Shown here one piece after another: positions 17,583 through 27,111 of a stretch of DNA of 64,000 nt (positions are counted from its first letter, which is position 1; each line of letters begins with the position of its first letter). The notes below the pieces were generated by a model. That model saw nothing but the letters and a program-made list of their open reading frames with translations. It was not told where the DNA came from and ran no database searches. The stretch is from Gemmatimonadota bacterium (GTDB lineage Bacteria; Gemmatimonadota; Gemmatimonadetes; Gemmatimonadales; GWC2-71-9). The stretch covers positions 13,674-77,673 of the forward strand of contig JADJPD010000025.1 in assembly GCA_016713435.1 (NCBI GenBank), given 5' to 3'. The position numbers and the translations under genes are program-made.

Positions 17583-18806
17583 ATGGACCCCGTCCGCCGT
17601 GCCCGCACCGCCGTTGCCCCCGACGACCGCCGCCTGGCGACGCGCTGGGTGCGTCACCCACTTCTCTGGGTGCCACTCGCCCTCCTGACGTTCGGCAGCT
17701 GCACCCGGCGGACCGCCGTCGAGGCCCTGCCGGGCACCACGACGATCGACAGCACGGCGCGCGCACTGATGCAGCGCGCGCATGTCGAGGGGCTCGCGCT
17801 CGCCGTCATTGATGCCGGGGCGGTGGTTCACGTGGCCGCCTACGGGATCCGCAACGCCGCCCGCGATCCGCTCACCACCGAGACCATCATGTACGGCGCT
17901 TCGCTGACGAAGACCGCCTTCACCTACATGGTGATGCAACTGGTGGACGAGGGGCGGCTGAGCCTCGATGCGCCGATCGCGGACCTGCTGCCACGCCCGC
18001 TGCCGGAGTACGACGATTACCACGATCTCGCCAGTGACCCGCGCTGGAAGCAGCTGACGCTGCGGATCCTGCTCACGCATACCTCCGGGTTCGCCAACTT
18101 CCGGTGGCTGGAGGACGATGGCAAGCTGCGGTTCCATCATGAGCCCGGCAGCCGCTACGGGTACTCCGGGGAGGGCTTCTACATCGCCCAGCTGGTGCTC
18201 GAGGAGGCGCTCGGCCTCGATGTCGGGCGGGAGATGCAGGTGCGCATCTTCGACCGGTTCGGCATGCCGCGCACCAGCATGCAGTGGCGGCCGGACTTCC
18301 GGGCGAACCTGGCGGACGGATTCCGCATCGACGGGACTCCCGAGCCTCACGACGAGCGGTCGAGCGTGAGCGCGGCCGGCTCCATGGACACGGACATCGC
18401 GGACCAGGCCCGGCTCTGGGCGGCCATCGTCCGAGGCGAGGGGCTGAGCCCCGCCTCGCGCCGCGAGATGATGCGGGGGCAGGCGCCGATCACGTCGCGG
18501 CAGCAGTTCCCGACGCTCGCTCCCGACACCAACCCGGCCAACCGCGCGATCGGCCTGGCCGCGGGCCTGGGGGTGGTCACGTTCCAGGACACCCGCGGCG
18601 CGATGTGGTTCAAGGGCGGGCACAACGAGTGGACGGGCAACATGGTCATCTGTCTCGAGCGCGGGCAGCGCTGCCTCGTCCTGCTCTCGAACGACGTGCG
18701 GGCCGAGCGCATCTACCCCGACCTGGCCCAAGCCATCCTCGGGCAGACGCGGATGCCGTGGGCCTGGGAGTACGACTGGCACCGGCCCGGAGCCCGCGGG
18801 GCCTGA
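17583..18806 (+). CDS. Serine hydrolase, class C beta-lactamase fold, probable lipoprotein (copy 2)
   Basis: The product has 407 residues, with GAGAGG 6 bases before the ATG. A hydrophobic segment ends in a lipobox-like LTFGSC. The catalytic domain has SLTK, RYGYSGEGF and KGGHNEW at the same positions as the homologue at 1414-2619, and blocks such as LPRPLPEYDDYHDL are identical. The pair probably arose by duplication in this lineage. The bodies are alike but the leader peptides and flanking genes differ. The substrate is unknown; the domain acts outside the cytoplasm. Confidence 0.87.
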   Translation: MDPVRRARTAVAPDDRRLATRWVRHPLLWVPLALLTFGSCTRRTAVEALPGTTTIDSTARALMQRAHVEGLALAVIDAGAVVHVAAYGIRNAARDPLTTETIMYGASLTKTAFTYMVMQLVDEGRLSLDAPIADLLPRPLPEYDDYHDLASDPRWKQLTLRILLTHTSGFANFRWLEDDGKLRFHHEPGSRYGYSGEGFYIAQLVLEEALGLDVGREMQVRIFDRFGMPRTSMQWRPDFRANLADGFRIDGTPEPHDERSSVSAAGSMDTDIADQARLWAAIVRGEGLSPASRREMMRGQAPITSRQQFPTLAPDTNPANRAIGLAAGLGVVTFQDTRGAMWFKGGHNEWTGNMVICLERGQRCLVLLSNDVRAERIYPDLAQAILGQTRMPWAWEYDWHRPGARGA

Positions 18807-18969
18807 GGCAGTTCGCGGCCTTAACGCACCACGCTGTGGCTTGCCGGTGCGTTGCAGCCGCCGCTGACGCGCCACGCTCCTCGCGGCAGGGTGGCATCTT
18901 CCCGAAACCTCCTCCCCTCGCCTCCCCGTAGAGCGGGCTTCCCAAGCCCTTCTCCCACCAGAGGCCCCG

Positions 18970-19719
18970 ATGCTGCGTCCCACCCTGCTACTCCTGCTGG
19001 CCACGCTCCCGCTGCGCACCGGGAATCCTCGGCCCGCCACGTCCGCGCAGCCCGACACCCTGCGGCCCGGCAGTCCGGCCCTCCTGCTGGAGCGCGTTCG
19101 ACCCTACGACCTGGAGCGCGAGCTTCATTTCACCCGTGGGGACACGACCCGCCCGTTCGGGCGCCAGGGCGAGCGGCTCGTCCTTGATACCACCCACGGC
19201 AATGCCTCCCTCCTGCACGTCCTCACCTTCGACACGCCGGCGGCCCTCACCATCGACAGCAGCTGGGTGGATCCCGCGACACTGGCGCCTCGTCGCCTGG
19301 TGTCGCGCAACCGGTTCCGGACCGTCGTCCTGGAGTTCGGGGCGAGCACGGTGCGGAGCACCACGACGCCCGCGAGCGGCGCGGCGACCGTCGCCGATCA
19401 CCCGCTCCCCTCCCCGGTGTTCGAGTGGAACATGCTCCCGGTGGTACTCGCTGCGCTGGACCTTCATGACGGTGACCGCTTCGTGCTCCCCATCTTCAGC
19501 GATCGCGCTGGGGCGGTGGCGTGGTACACGGTGGCCGTGAGCGCCGATTCGCTCGAGCGCTCGTCCGGCTTCCAGGCGCCGATGTGGCGCCTCGAGGCCA
19601 CGCCCGACTCGGGCGCCCCGTCCGCCCGCTGGTGGGTGTCGCGCCGGCATCACTTCCTGGATCAGGCCCGGTTGAGCGAGCCCGGAGCCACCATGCTCTA
19701 CACGCGCGGGGGCCTGTAG
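18970..19719 (+). CDS. Secreted protein, DUF3108-like
   Basis: The product has 249 residues with a signal peptide (LLLLLATLPLRT) at the N-terminus. The mature protein is beta-rich, with paired strands such as LTIDSSWVDPATLAPRRLVSRN, then WNMLPVVLAALDLHDGDRF and a C-terminal RWWVSRRHHFLDQARL. This strand pattern and the pairing of an intermediate domain with a closing RWWV-type strand resemble DUF3108/outer-membrane-associated proteins. No catalytic motif is seen. It is separated from the serine hydrolase by about 160 bases on the same strand. The family link is tentative. Confidence 0.55.
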   Translation: MLRPTLLLLLATLPLRTGNPRPATSAQPDTLRPGSPALLLERVRPYDLERELHFTRGDTTRPFGRQGERLVLDTTHGNASLLHVLTFDTPAALTIDSSWVDPATLAPRRLVSRNRFRTVVLEFGASTVRSTTTPASGAATVADHPLPSPVFEWNMLPVVLAALDLHDGDRFVLPIFSDRAGAVAWYTVAVSADSLERSSGFQAPMWRLEATPDSGAPSARWWVSRRHHFLDQARLSEPGATMLYTRGGL

Positions 19720-19811
19720 CACCGGGTCCGCGGCTGGACCATGGCGTGGAGCTGGCGCGCGCGGGCGATGGCCGGCGCGATGTCCTGCCGTCGGGCGGCG
19801 GGCCGGGGCGG

Positions 19812-20666
19812 CTAGCGAACGGGGCGGTCCACGGACGCCGTGGGATCGGCGGCGCTCCGTGTCCCGCCCCGCACCGCCCCCGGCGTCGCGCCCGTCGCCC
19901 GCTTGAGCTCCCGTGTCATGTGGCTCTGGTCGGTGAATCCCGCGCTCGCGGCGATGTCGGGGAGGGAGCGGCGGGTCCCCGTGAGCAGCGCGCAGGCGCG
20001 CTCCACGCGACGGCGGCGGAGATAGTCGCCGGGTGTCTCGCCCAGGAACCGATGGAAGGCGCGGGCGAAGTACACGGGATGCACCCCCACCTCGCGTGCG
20101 ACCTCGCCCACGGTGACCTCCTCGCCGCACCGATCGGCCAGGAGGGTCCGGGCCCGCTCGAGCCAGCCCGGCGGCCGGCGGGACCGGTCCGGCTTCGAGG
20201 TCACCAGCTCCAGCAGCTCGAGCGCCAGGCTCTCGACCGTCAAGGCGGGGCCGCGCGCGAGCTGCGCGGCCAATCGGGTGGCGAGGCGGGTCCCCTCCGC
20301 CCCCGGCACCGCGACGGCGTGATCGAGGAGCGGAGCTTCCTCGCCGGCGAGGTCGAGCTCCCGCGGCGCGATGGAGACGGCGAGAAACCGCCCGGCGACC
20401 GGCGCCGAGGGCGTGTGCCGCTCGAACCGGTCGCGATGGGTGGTGCCGGGCGGGTTGTAGACGAGCATCGGCGCCGTGGCGACGGCCGGCGCGCCGCGGG
20501 CCGAGCTTACATACAGGCCGCCCAGGACGAGGACGAAGTGTGCCTCGTCGTGCGTGTGGCGCTCGACGGTGGCGTGCGGATCCGCGTCCCGCAGGGCGAC
20601 CTCGAACCCGCGGATGCGGGCGCGGGTCTGCACGATGCCGTAGAAGGCGGCGTAGGGGAGGCGCAT
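19812..20666 (-). CDS. AraC family transcriptional regulator with cupin-like sensor
   Basis: The product has 284 residues from the ATG at 20666; an in-frame ATG at 20741 is possible. The N-terminal half has a cupin-like metal or ligand pocket (HTHDEAHFVLVLGG and YNPPGTTHRDRF). The C-terminal half has two helix-turn-helix units: EVTVGEVAREVGVHPVYFARAF and RSLPDIAASAGFTDQSHMTREL. It binds DNA in the cytosol. It is divergent from the serine hydrolase at 20820, which is the obvious candidate target, with 153 bases between them. Confidence 0.85.
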   Translation of the reverse strand: MRLPYAAFYGIVQTRARIRGFEVALRDADPHATVERHTHDEAHFVLVLGGLYVSSARGAPAVATAPMLVYNPPGTTHRDRFERHTPSAPVAGRFLAVSIAPRELDLAGEEAPLLDHAVAVPGAEGTRLATRLAAQLARGPALTVESLALELLELVTSKPDRSRRPPGWLERARTLLADRCGEEVTVGEVAREVGVHPVYFARAFHRFLGETPGDYLRRRRVERACALLTGTRRSLPDIAASAGFTDQSHMTRELKRATGATPGAVRGGTRSAADPTASVDRPVR

Positions 20667-20819
20667 CGGGTCGTCGGCCAGTGGCTGAGAGTGGTGAGCC
20701 GGGCGCGGCCGGCGCGCGCGGCCCGGGTGCTGAGGTTGCATCCGTACAAGACGTGAACGGGGTGCCGTGGTATCGTTGACGCAGCACGCCGGATCCCTCG
20801 ACCCCTGCCCCCCCGACCC

Positions 20820-22592
20820 ATGCGCCCGCGCTCCCTGCTCCTGGCCATCCTGACGCCCCTCGCCCTCCCGGTGGTTGCGCAGCAGACGTTGGGCGATGGG
20901 CTCGTCGGGCTCTGGGGGACCGAGTCGCTGCTCGGGCCGGCGGTGCGTGGGCTGGTCCTGGTCGAGGAGCATGACGGAATGTGGACGGCCCAGGTTGCGG
21001 GCATGGAGGGCCGAAGTGTCGCGACGCGCGAGCCGCGGGGCGCGGCCGGAAGCCGCAACGGCGCGATCGTCTCCTTTCCCGGCCGGCCGGAGCAGCTGCG
21101 CCTCCTGGCGGAGCAGCGGGGCCGGCGGACCGCGCTCCGGGGGTTCTGGGTGCAGCCAGCCGGCAACCTGCCGGCGTACGCCACCCCGCTCAGCTTCGTG
21201 CCCGCGGGGCCCGGGCGATGGCGCGCGACGATCACCCCGCTCGATGAGCGCTTCTCGCTCTTCTTCCAGGTGACCGGGGACAGCGGGGGCGCGCTGCGCG
21301 CGGTGGCGCGGAATCCCGACTACAACTGGGGGGCGCGCTGGCCCTGGTTTCGCCTCGAGCTGGTTGACGGCGGGACAGCGATCGCGCTCATCGATCCCGC
21401 GACCGGTCGGCAGCGCTTTGCGCAGCCGTACGACAGCGCGCAGCGCCGCATCACCTTCGATTTCGGGGCCCTCCTCGTGGCCCGCCCCCTGGAGGCCGAC
21501 GCCGCGCCCGGCTTCTACCCCCGCCCGCCGCACGCGGCCCCGTACCGGTATCGCGTCCCCGCCGACCTCGGCGACGGCTGGCGCGTGGCCGCCGCCGACC
21601 GCGTGGGACTCGACGTGGAGCTCCTCGCCGAACTGGTCCGGGCGATCTCGGCCACCAACCCCGCCGACGTCCGGGCCAACGACACGATGCCGCGCCTTCA
21701 CTCGCTCCTGGTGGCACGCCACGGCCAGCTCGTGCTCGATGAGTACTTCTACGGCTACGCGCCCGACCGCCCGCACGACCTGCGCTCGGCGTCGAAGACG
21801 TTCACCTCGGTGATGGCGGGGATCGCCATGCGGGGGCATCCCCGCTTCCGGGCCGGCACGCCGCTGGCGGAGCTCATGCCCCGGGCCCGGGGCACGGAGG
21901 CGGGACGGGCCACGATCGGGCAGCTCCTGACCCACACCTCGGGGCTCGCCTGCGACGACGATGACGACACGTCGCCGGGCAACGAGGACACGATGCAGGC
22001 GCAGTCGACCGACTGGTACGGCCATACCCTGGCCCTCCCCCGGGCGCACCCGCCTGGCGAGCGGTACGCCTACTGCTCGGCGGGGATCAACCTCGTCGGC
22101 GGCGCCATCGCGGCGGTGACCGGCGAGTGGCTCCCCGCGTTCTTCGAGCGGGAGCTGGCCCGGCCCCTCGGCATCCCGTGGTTCGCGATGAACCTGATGC
22201 CGTCGGGGGAGGGCTACGCGGGGGGTGGCATGCACCTGCGCCCCCGGGACTTCCTCAAGTTCGGCGAGCTCTACCTGCGCGGCGGGGTCTGGAACGGGCG
22301 GCGCGTCGTGGGGGCGGAATGGGTCCAGGCGTCGACCGCGCGGCAGGTTGACCGCCCCGACGATGGCTCGACGGATGGCTACGCCTGGCACCGGCACACG
22401 CTCGTGGTGGAAGGCCAGCGCTTCGACAGCTATGAAGCCGGCGGGAACGGCGGCCAGTTCGTGACCGTGATCCCGGCCCTCGACCTCGTCGTGGCGACGA
22501 CGGCCGGCAACTACGGGCAGTACCGGATCTGGCGGAGGATCCGGGAGGAGCTGGTCCCGCGATACGTGATGGCGGCGGTGCGAGGCCGGTGA
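20820..22592 (+). CDS. Serine hydrolase, beta-lactamase family, with N-terminal extension
   Basis: The product has 590 residues with a signal peptide (LLLAILTPLALPVVAQ). The first 240 residues form a separate beta-rich region without a named domain. The catalytic half has SASK (nucleophile Ser), YAYCSAGIN at the second motif position and YEAGGNGGQ at the KTG position, all typical of the beta-lactamase-related class C group. The product acts outside the cytoplasm on an unknown ester or amide. It is divergent from the AraC gene, which may regulate it. Confidence 0.85.
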   Translation: MRPRSLLLAILTPLALPVVAQQTLGDGLVGLWGTESLLGPAVRGLVLVEEHDGMWTAQVAGMEGRSVATREPRGAAGSRNGAIVSFPGRPEQLRLLAEQRGRRTALRGFWVQPAGNLPAYATPLSFVPAGPGRWRATITPLDERFSLFFQVTGDSGGALRAVARNPDYNWGARWPWFRLELVDGGTAIALIDPATGRQRFAQPYDSAQRRITFDFGALLVARPLEADAAPGFYPRPPHAAPYRYRVPADLGDGWRVAAADRVGLDVELLAELVRAISATNPADVRANDTMPRLHSLLVARHGQLVLDEYFYGYAPDRPHDLRSASKTFTSVMAGIAMRGHPRFRAGTPLAELMPRARGTEAGRATIGQLLTHTSGLACDDDDDTSPGNEDTMQAQSTDWYGHTLALPRAHPPGERYAYCSAGINLVGGAIAAVTGEWLPAFFERELARPLGIPWFAMNLMPSGEGYAGGGMHLRPRDFLKFGELYLRGGVWNGRRVVGAEWVQASTARQVDRPDDGSTDGYAWHRHTLVVEGQRFDSYEAGGNGGQFVTVIPALDLVVATTAGNYGQYRIWRRIREELVPRYVMAAVRGR

Positions 22593-22733
22593 GGAGTGCG
22601 GCGTGCGGCACGCGCACGCACTTCCGGGGCGGCCGTTTGCGCGGGTGACGCTGACGCGGCAATAGGCGCCCCGCGCCGGCGTGCGGCCACGGGCCGGATC
22701 TTCGTCGTTGAAGGAACGTCACCCTGAACCGGG

Positions 22734-23081
22734 ATGGTCATGGCCAAGTACCTGATCTCATTCCCCAGCGCCGCCATGGTGGTGCCGCCCGAGGAGATGG
22801 AGGCGGTGAGTCGCGACTCGCACGCGGTGATCGCCGAGGCGAAGGCGGCCGGGGTGTACGTCTTCGGGGGCGGCATTGACGAGGCGGTGGCGCCGGTGCT
22901 CGTGTCGGCGGACGGCACGGCGGCCCCGGGCGGGTATCCGTGGGCACCGCCGCTCACGGGAGGCCTGCTCGTGCTGGAGGTCCCGTCGCGCGAGGAAGCG
23001 GAGCGGTGGGCAGCGTGGGTGGCGCACGCCTGCCGGTGCGGGCAGGAGTTGCGGGTGTTTGGGTTTGACCCGGAGTCCTAG
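22734..23081 (+). CDS. YCII-related (DGPF) domain protein
   Basis: The product has 115 residues and two possible starts, ATG at 22734 or 22740. It has the YCII-related fold: YLISFP at the N-terminus, AEAKAAGVYVFGGGIDE in the middle and GGLLVLEVPSREEAERWAAW near the end. Family members are small dimeric cytosolic proteins with a possible His-Asp pocket; the function is generally unknown. In many soil bacteria such genes neighbour ECF sigma factors, but none is here. Confidence 0.75.
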   Translation: MVMAKYLISFPSAAMVVPPEEMEAVSRDSHAVIAEAKAAGVYVFGGGIDEAVAPVLVSADGTAAPGGYPWAPPLTGGLLVLEVPSREEAERWAAWVAHACRCGQELRVFGFDPES

Positions 23082-23254
23082 CGCGCGGCGACCTCCCGGA
23101 CCGCGCGCGACCCCACCTCGCCGACGCAGTGGCCTGCTCCGCGCCGACGCCCCGCGCTGAGCATCCCAGCCGGGCCGCGGCCTGAATCCCCGACCGGCTC
23201 CGGCTCGTCTCGTTCGGGATGCGACCCTCTCCCCTTCTCCCGCCGGACCCGTCC

Positions 23255-24428
23255 ATGCGCCTTGCGCTCGCCGTGTTTCTCCTCGCGTCGTCGGCGCCCC
23301 TCCAGGCGCAGGCACCGCTGGTGCAGGGTGCGGTCTACGTGGACCAGAACCAGAATGGCCGCCGTGATCCCGGCGAGCGCGGGCTGGCCGAGGTCACGGT
23401 GTCGAACCAGGACACCGTGGTGGCGACCGACGCGGCGGGGGAGTTCCGGATCGGGCGCGGGCCCAATGGTCTCGTGTTCGTCTCGGCGCCGGATGGGCAT
23501 CGGGTGGTCGGCCGCTTCTGGCGGAACGTGGCGGACGGGCCGGCGCGGATCGAGTTCGGCCTCGCGCCGTCGCCCGCGCCGGCGGAGTTCCGCTTCGCGT
23601 ACGCCGCCGACACGCACATCTCGCCGGCGTCCGCGGCGCGCACCCGCCGGCTGCGCACGCTGGTGGACTCGCTCCGGCCGGCGTTCGTGCTCATCGCCGG
23701 CGACCTGGTGCGCGACGCGCTCCGGGTGGGGAGGCGGAGGCGACGTCGTACTACGAGCTGTTCCTGGGGAGCTCCGCCAGTTCGTGACGCCGGCATGGAC
23801 GGTGCCCGGCAACCACGAGATCTTCGGGATCGAGCAGGACAAGTCGCACGTCGAGGCGACGCATCCGCTGTTCGGGCGGAAGATGTACCAGCACTACTTC
23901 GGCCCCGACTACTACTCGTTCACCTATGGCGGGGTGCACTTCGTGGGGCTCAACACCGTGGACGTGGACGGCCCGTCGTACTACGGGCACGTGGACAGCC
24001 TGCAGCTGGCGTGGCTGGCGCGGGACCTGGCGCGGATTCCCGCGACGATGCCGGTGGTGACCTTCAACCACATCCCGCTGGTGAGCACCATCGAGGGGCT
24101 CAACGGCTACACCGACGCGCCGCCGGCGCCGTCGGTGATCACGGTGGGCGGGACGACGGTGTTCCGGCACGTGGTGTCGAACGTGACGGAGGTGCTGGCG
24201 GTGCTGCGGGCGCGGCCGCACGTGCTGGCGCTCGGGGCGCACGTGCACGCGGGGGAGAAGATCGCGTACGAGATCGGGGGCGTGCGGACGCGGTTCGAGC
24301 AGAGCGCGGCGGTGGTGGGGCCGTCGGAGATCGGGCCGCTGACGTTTCCGTCGGGGTTCACGGTGTACACGGTGCGCGGGGGCGTGATTGATGGGGGGCG
24401 GTTCGTGGGGATCGCGACAGGGCCGTGA
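23255..24428 (+). CDS. Secreted calcineurin-like metallophosphoesterase, two frameshifts
   Basis: A signal peptide starts at the ATG at 23255. It is followed by a MetallophosN-type beta domain (GAVYVDQNQNGRRDPGERGL, then VSNQDTVVATDAAGEF). The phosphoesterase core has AADTHI, AGDLVRD, PGNHEIFGI, FNHIPL and LGAHVHA, the complete binuclear metal set. Two one-base losses in G4 runs, at about 23729 and 23775, split the frame between AGDLVRD and the PGNHE segment; restoring a G at each gives VGEAEATSYYELFLGELRQF. The intact protein would have about 390 residues. It should hydrolyse phosphate esters outside the cytoplasm. Confidence 0.8.
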
Positions 24429-24557
24429 CGGCGTGCCGCCCCCGGCGCACGCCCGCCGAGGCGTGGCGCCGGGAGACGGGGCCTGTTGCACCGGGGTGAA
24501 CGGGTTAGACTGCGATTGGTCCCCGCACTCCCGGTCCAGCCCTCACCCACCCCGCCC

Positions 24558-25290
24558 GTGCGCCGAGTCCTCAACCTCGCCAGTCCCGACCGCAGCACCC
24601 GCCGCAACCGCGCGCTCGGCGCCACGCTCGCCTTCGTGGCCGGCGCCACCAACGCCGGCGGCTACCTGGCCGTGGGCCAGTACACCTCGCACATGACGGG
24701 CATCGTCTCGACGCTGGCCGACGACATCGCGCTGGGCCGGGCCCGGCCGGCGCTGGCGGCGGTGGGCGCGCTGCTGGCGTTCACGCTCGGGGCGATGACC
24801 ACGGCGATCACGGTCAACTGGGCGCGCCGGCGCGAGCTGCGGAGCCGGTTTGCGATCCCGCTGCTGCTCGAGGCGCTGTTGCTGCTGCTGTTCGGGCTGT
24901 TCGGGGGCGTGCTGGGCGGGTACACGTCACTGGCGGTGCCGATGGCGGTACTGCTGCTCTGCTACCTGATGGGGCTCCAGAACGCGGTGATCACCAAGAT
25001 CTCGAGCGCGGAGATCCGGACCACGCACGTGACGGGGCTCATCACGGACGTGGGCCTCGAGCTCGGGCGGCTGGTGTACGTGAACCGGGCGGAGCTGCCG
25101 GAGACGGTGCGCGCCAACCGCGAGCGGCTGGGGGTGCACAGCCTGCTGCTGGGGGCGTTCCTGGCGGGCGGGGTGGCGGGGGCACTCGGCTTCAAGGTGG
25201 TGGGGAACGTGGCGGTGCTGCCGCTGGCGGGACTGCTGCTGCTGGTGGGGCCTCAAGCCGGTGGCGACGGATCTTGGGGAGGCGCTCTGA
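24558..25290 (+). CDS. YoaK/DUF1275 family membrane protein
   Basis: The start is GTG at 24558; the frame is open further upstream without character. The product has six hydrophobic segments and the DUF1275 signatures FVAGATNAGGYLAVGQYTSH, SAEIRTTHVTGLITDVGLEL and LMGLQNAVITK. It is an inner-membrane protein of unknown transport role. Read literally, the frame runs to 25394 with a tail that looks non-coding. Removing one G at about 25247-25250 gives GLKPVATDLGEAL and a stop at 25290, the expected length of about 244 residues. I prefer the shorter end. Confidence 0.78.
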
Positions 25291-25390
25291 GGCTCCCCAG
25301 TTCGGGGCCCGTGCACGCGTCCAAGCGGCCGGCGCAGGGCGCGCCGTGTGCGCGGAACGCCCTTCTTCCGTCTCACGAGGCCGCACGACC

Positions 25391-25625
25391 ATGACTTCCC
25401 CCACGATCATTGCTCGAGATCGAGGACCTCGTGTCGGCCGCGGAGTCGCGCTCGCAGGGACATGGCGGGATGCTGTTCGACTGGCTGGTGCGGCGGGCGG
25501 AGGCGGAGGGGTGCGATCACCTGCGGCTGGTGTCGCGGGTGACGCGGACGGAGGCGCATGCGTTCTACCGGCGGAAGGGGATGGAGGCGGAGGCGTACTA
25601 CTTCTCCATGCTGGTGGGGCGCTGA
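25391..25625 (+). pseudogene. Internally deleted GNAT acetyltransferase
   Basis: From about 25410 to the stop at 25623-25625 the frame encodes the C-terminal half of a GNAT domain: EIEDLVSAAESRSQGHGGM (acetyl-CoA loop) followed by HLRLVSRVTRTEAHAFYRRK. The N-terminal half is missing. An ATG at 25391 begins MTSPTII in another frame, which looks like the original start joined directly to the middle of the domain by a deletion. The catalytic pocket cannot be complete. It is probably a real pseudogene, because the loss is too large for a single indel. Confidence 0.55.
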
Positions 25626-25753
25626 GGATCCCGGACCGGCCCGTGGCGGCCGGGTGCCGGCAGTGTAGCTTGGAGCCATTCCACGCCGCCAGCTCCATGG
25701 CGTGCGCCTGATTTTGAGCCGCTGGTCACACACTCCTTCATCGTGGAGCCGGC

Positions 25754-26230
25754 ATGACGGTCAAGCGCATGGACAACGTCGGGATCGTGGTCGAGGACCT
25801 CGATGCCGCGATCACGTTCTTCACCGCGCTCGGCCTGATCCTCGAGGGCCGCATGCCGATCACCGGCCCCTGGGCGGGCCGGGTGACGGGGGTGCGGGAC
25901 CAGCAGGTGGAGATCGCGATGCTGCGGACGCCCGATGGGCACAGCCGCGTGGAGCTGTCGCGCTTCGACGCGCCGGCGATCGCGTCGGATCACCGCCGGG
26001 CGCCGGTCAACTCGCTGGGGTACCTGCGGGTGATGTTCGCGGTGGACGACCTCGATGCCACCCTGGCCCGGCTCCGCCCGCTCGGCGGGACGGTGGTGGA
26101 TGAGGTGGTGGACTACGAGGGGGTGTACCGGCTGTGCTACCTCCGGGGGCCCGAGGGGGTGCTCATCGGGCTGGCGCAGCAGCTGGACCCAAAGGCCGTC
26201 CGCGAAGATCCCCTGAACCGGCAGCAGTGA
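25754..26230 (+). CDS. VOC family (glyoxalase/bleomycin resistance) protein
   Basis: The product has 158 residues; GGAG lies 5 bases before the ATG. It carries the two beta-alpha-beta-beta-beta modules of the vicinal oxygen chelate fold: MDNVGIVVEDLDAAITFFTALG in the first and LRVMFAVDDLDATLARLRPLG in the second, with a YLRGPEGVLIGLAQQL end. VOC proteins bind metals or small electrophiles; the role here is unknown (dioxygenase, lyase or drug-binding). It is closely followed by the RibD-like gene on the same strand. Confidence 0.85.
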   Translation: MTVKRMDNVGIVVEDLDAAITFFTALGLILEGRMPITGPWAGRVTGVRDQQVEIAMLRTPDGHSRVELSRFDAPAIASDHRRAPVNSLGYLRVMFAVDDLDATLARLRPLGGTVVDEVVDYEGVYRLCYLRGPEGVLIGLAQQLDPKAVREDPLNRQQ

Positions 26231-26237
26231 GGGCGCC

Positions 26238-26900
26238 ATGAGCCGCATCCGCGTCGCCAGCTTCACCATCTCGCTCGACGGCTTCGGGGCCGGGCCGGAG
26301 CAGAGCCTCGAGCATCCCCTCGGCATCGGCGGGACCGAGCTGCACGGCTGGCTCTGGCCCACGCGGACCTTCCAGCGGAGCCTGTTCGGGAAGGACGAGG
26401 GCACCACCGGCGTCGACGACGACTTCGCCGCGCGCGGCTTTGCCAACCTCGGCGCCTGGATCCTGGGGCGGAACATGTTCAGCCCCAGCCGCGGGCCGTG
26501 GACAGACCTGGACTGGAAGGGCTGGTGGGGCGACGACCCGCCCTATCACGTGCCGGTGTTCATCCTGACGCATCATGCCCGGCCCTCCATCGAGATGGCG
26601 GGCGGGACCAGCTTCCACTTCGTCACGGGCGGGATCCACGAGGCGCTGGAGCGGGCGCGCGCGGCGGCGGACGGGAAGGACGTGCGGATCGGCGGCGGCG
26701 CCCACACCATCCAGCAGTACCTGCGGGCACGGCTCATCGACGAACTCCACGTGGCGATCTCGCCGGTGCTGCTCGGGCGCGGGGAGCGGCTCTTCGAGGG
26801 CGTGGACCTGCGGGAGCTCGGGTATGCGTGCGCGGAGATGGCAGGGACGGCGCGGGCGACGCACGTGGTGCTGCGGCGGGGGGAGGTGGTGGGCGGCTGA
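26238..26900 (+). CDS. Dihydrofolate reductase family (RibD C-terminal-like) protein
   Basis: The product has 220 residues and starts 8 bases after the VOC gene, so the two likely share a transcript. The RibD_C/DHFR-like layout is clear: VASFTISLDGFGAG at the start, NLGAWILGRNMF in the middle, IRIGGGAHTIQQYLRARLIDELHVAISPVLLGRGERLF in the C-terminal half (given in part). The NADPH-binding GGGxxT/I segment is present. Such stand-alone proteins are reductases of unknown substrate, often found beside VOC and YCII genes in actinobacteria and related soil bacteria. Confidence 0.85.
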   Translation: MSRIRVASFTISLDGFGAGPEQSLEHPLGIGGTELHGWLWPTRTFQRSLFGKDEGTTGVDDDFAARGFANLGAWILGRNMFSPSRGPWTDLDWKGWWGDDPPYHVPVFILTHHARPSIEMAGGTSFHFVTGGIHEALERARAAADGKDVRIGGGAHTIQQYLRARLIDELHVAISPVLLGRGERLFEGVDLRELGYACAEMAGTARATHVVLRRGEVVGG

Positions 26901-27111
26901 AGCAGGGCGCTCGTGGCACCCGCGCCGAGGGCCGGGCGGTGCAAGATGGGTGATGGAGCGGCGCCCCGGTGCGGGGCCAATTGGCACCATGCCCCAGCCC
27001 GAAATGGTGCTGTTGGCGGGATCGATTCCCCGCTAGGGTGATCAGGTGAGCGCGCGGCCGGGCATCGGTGCCCGGCCGTTCCGCGCTGGAACCCTCACCT
27101 GGGCGATCTCC

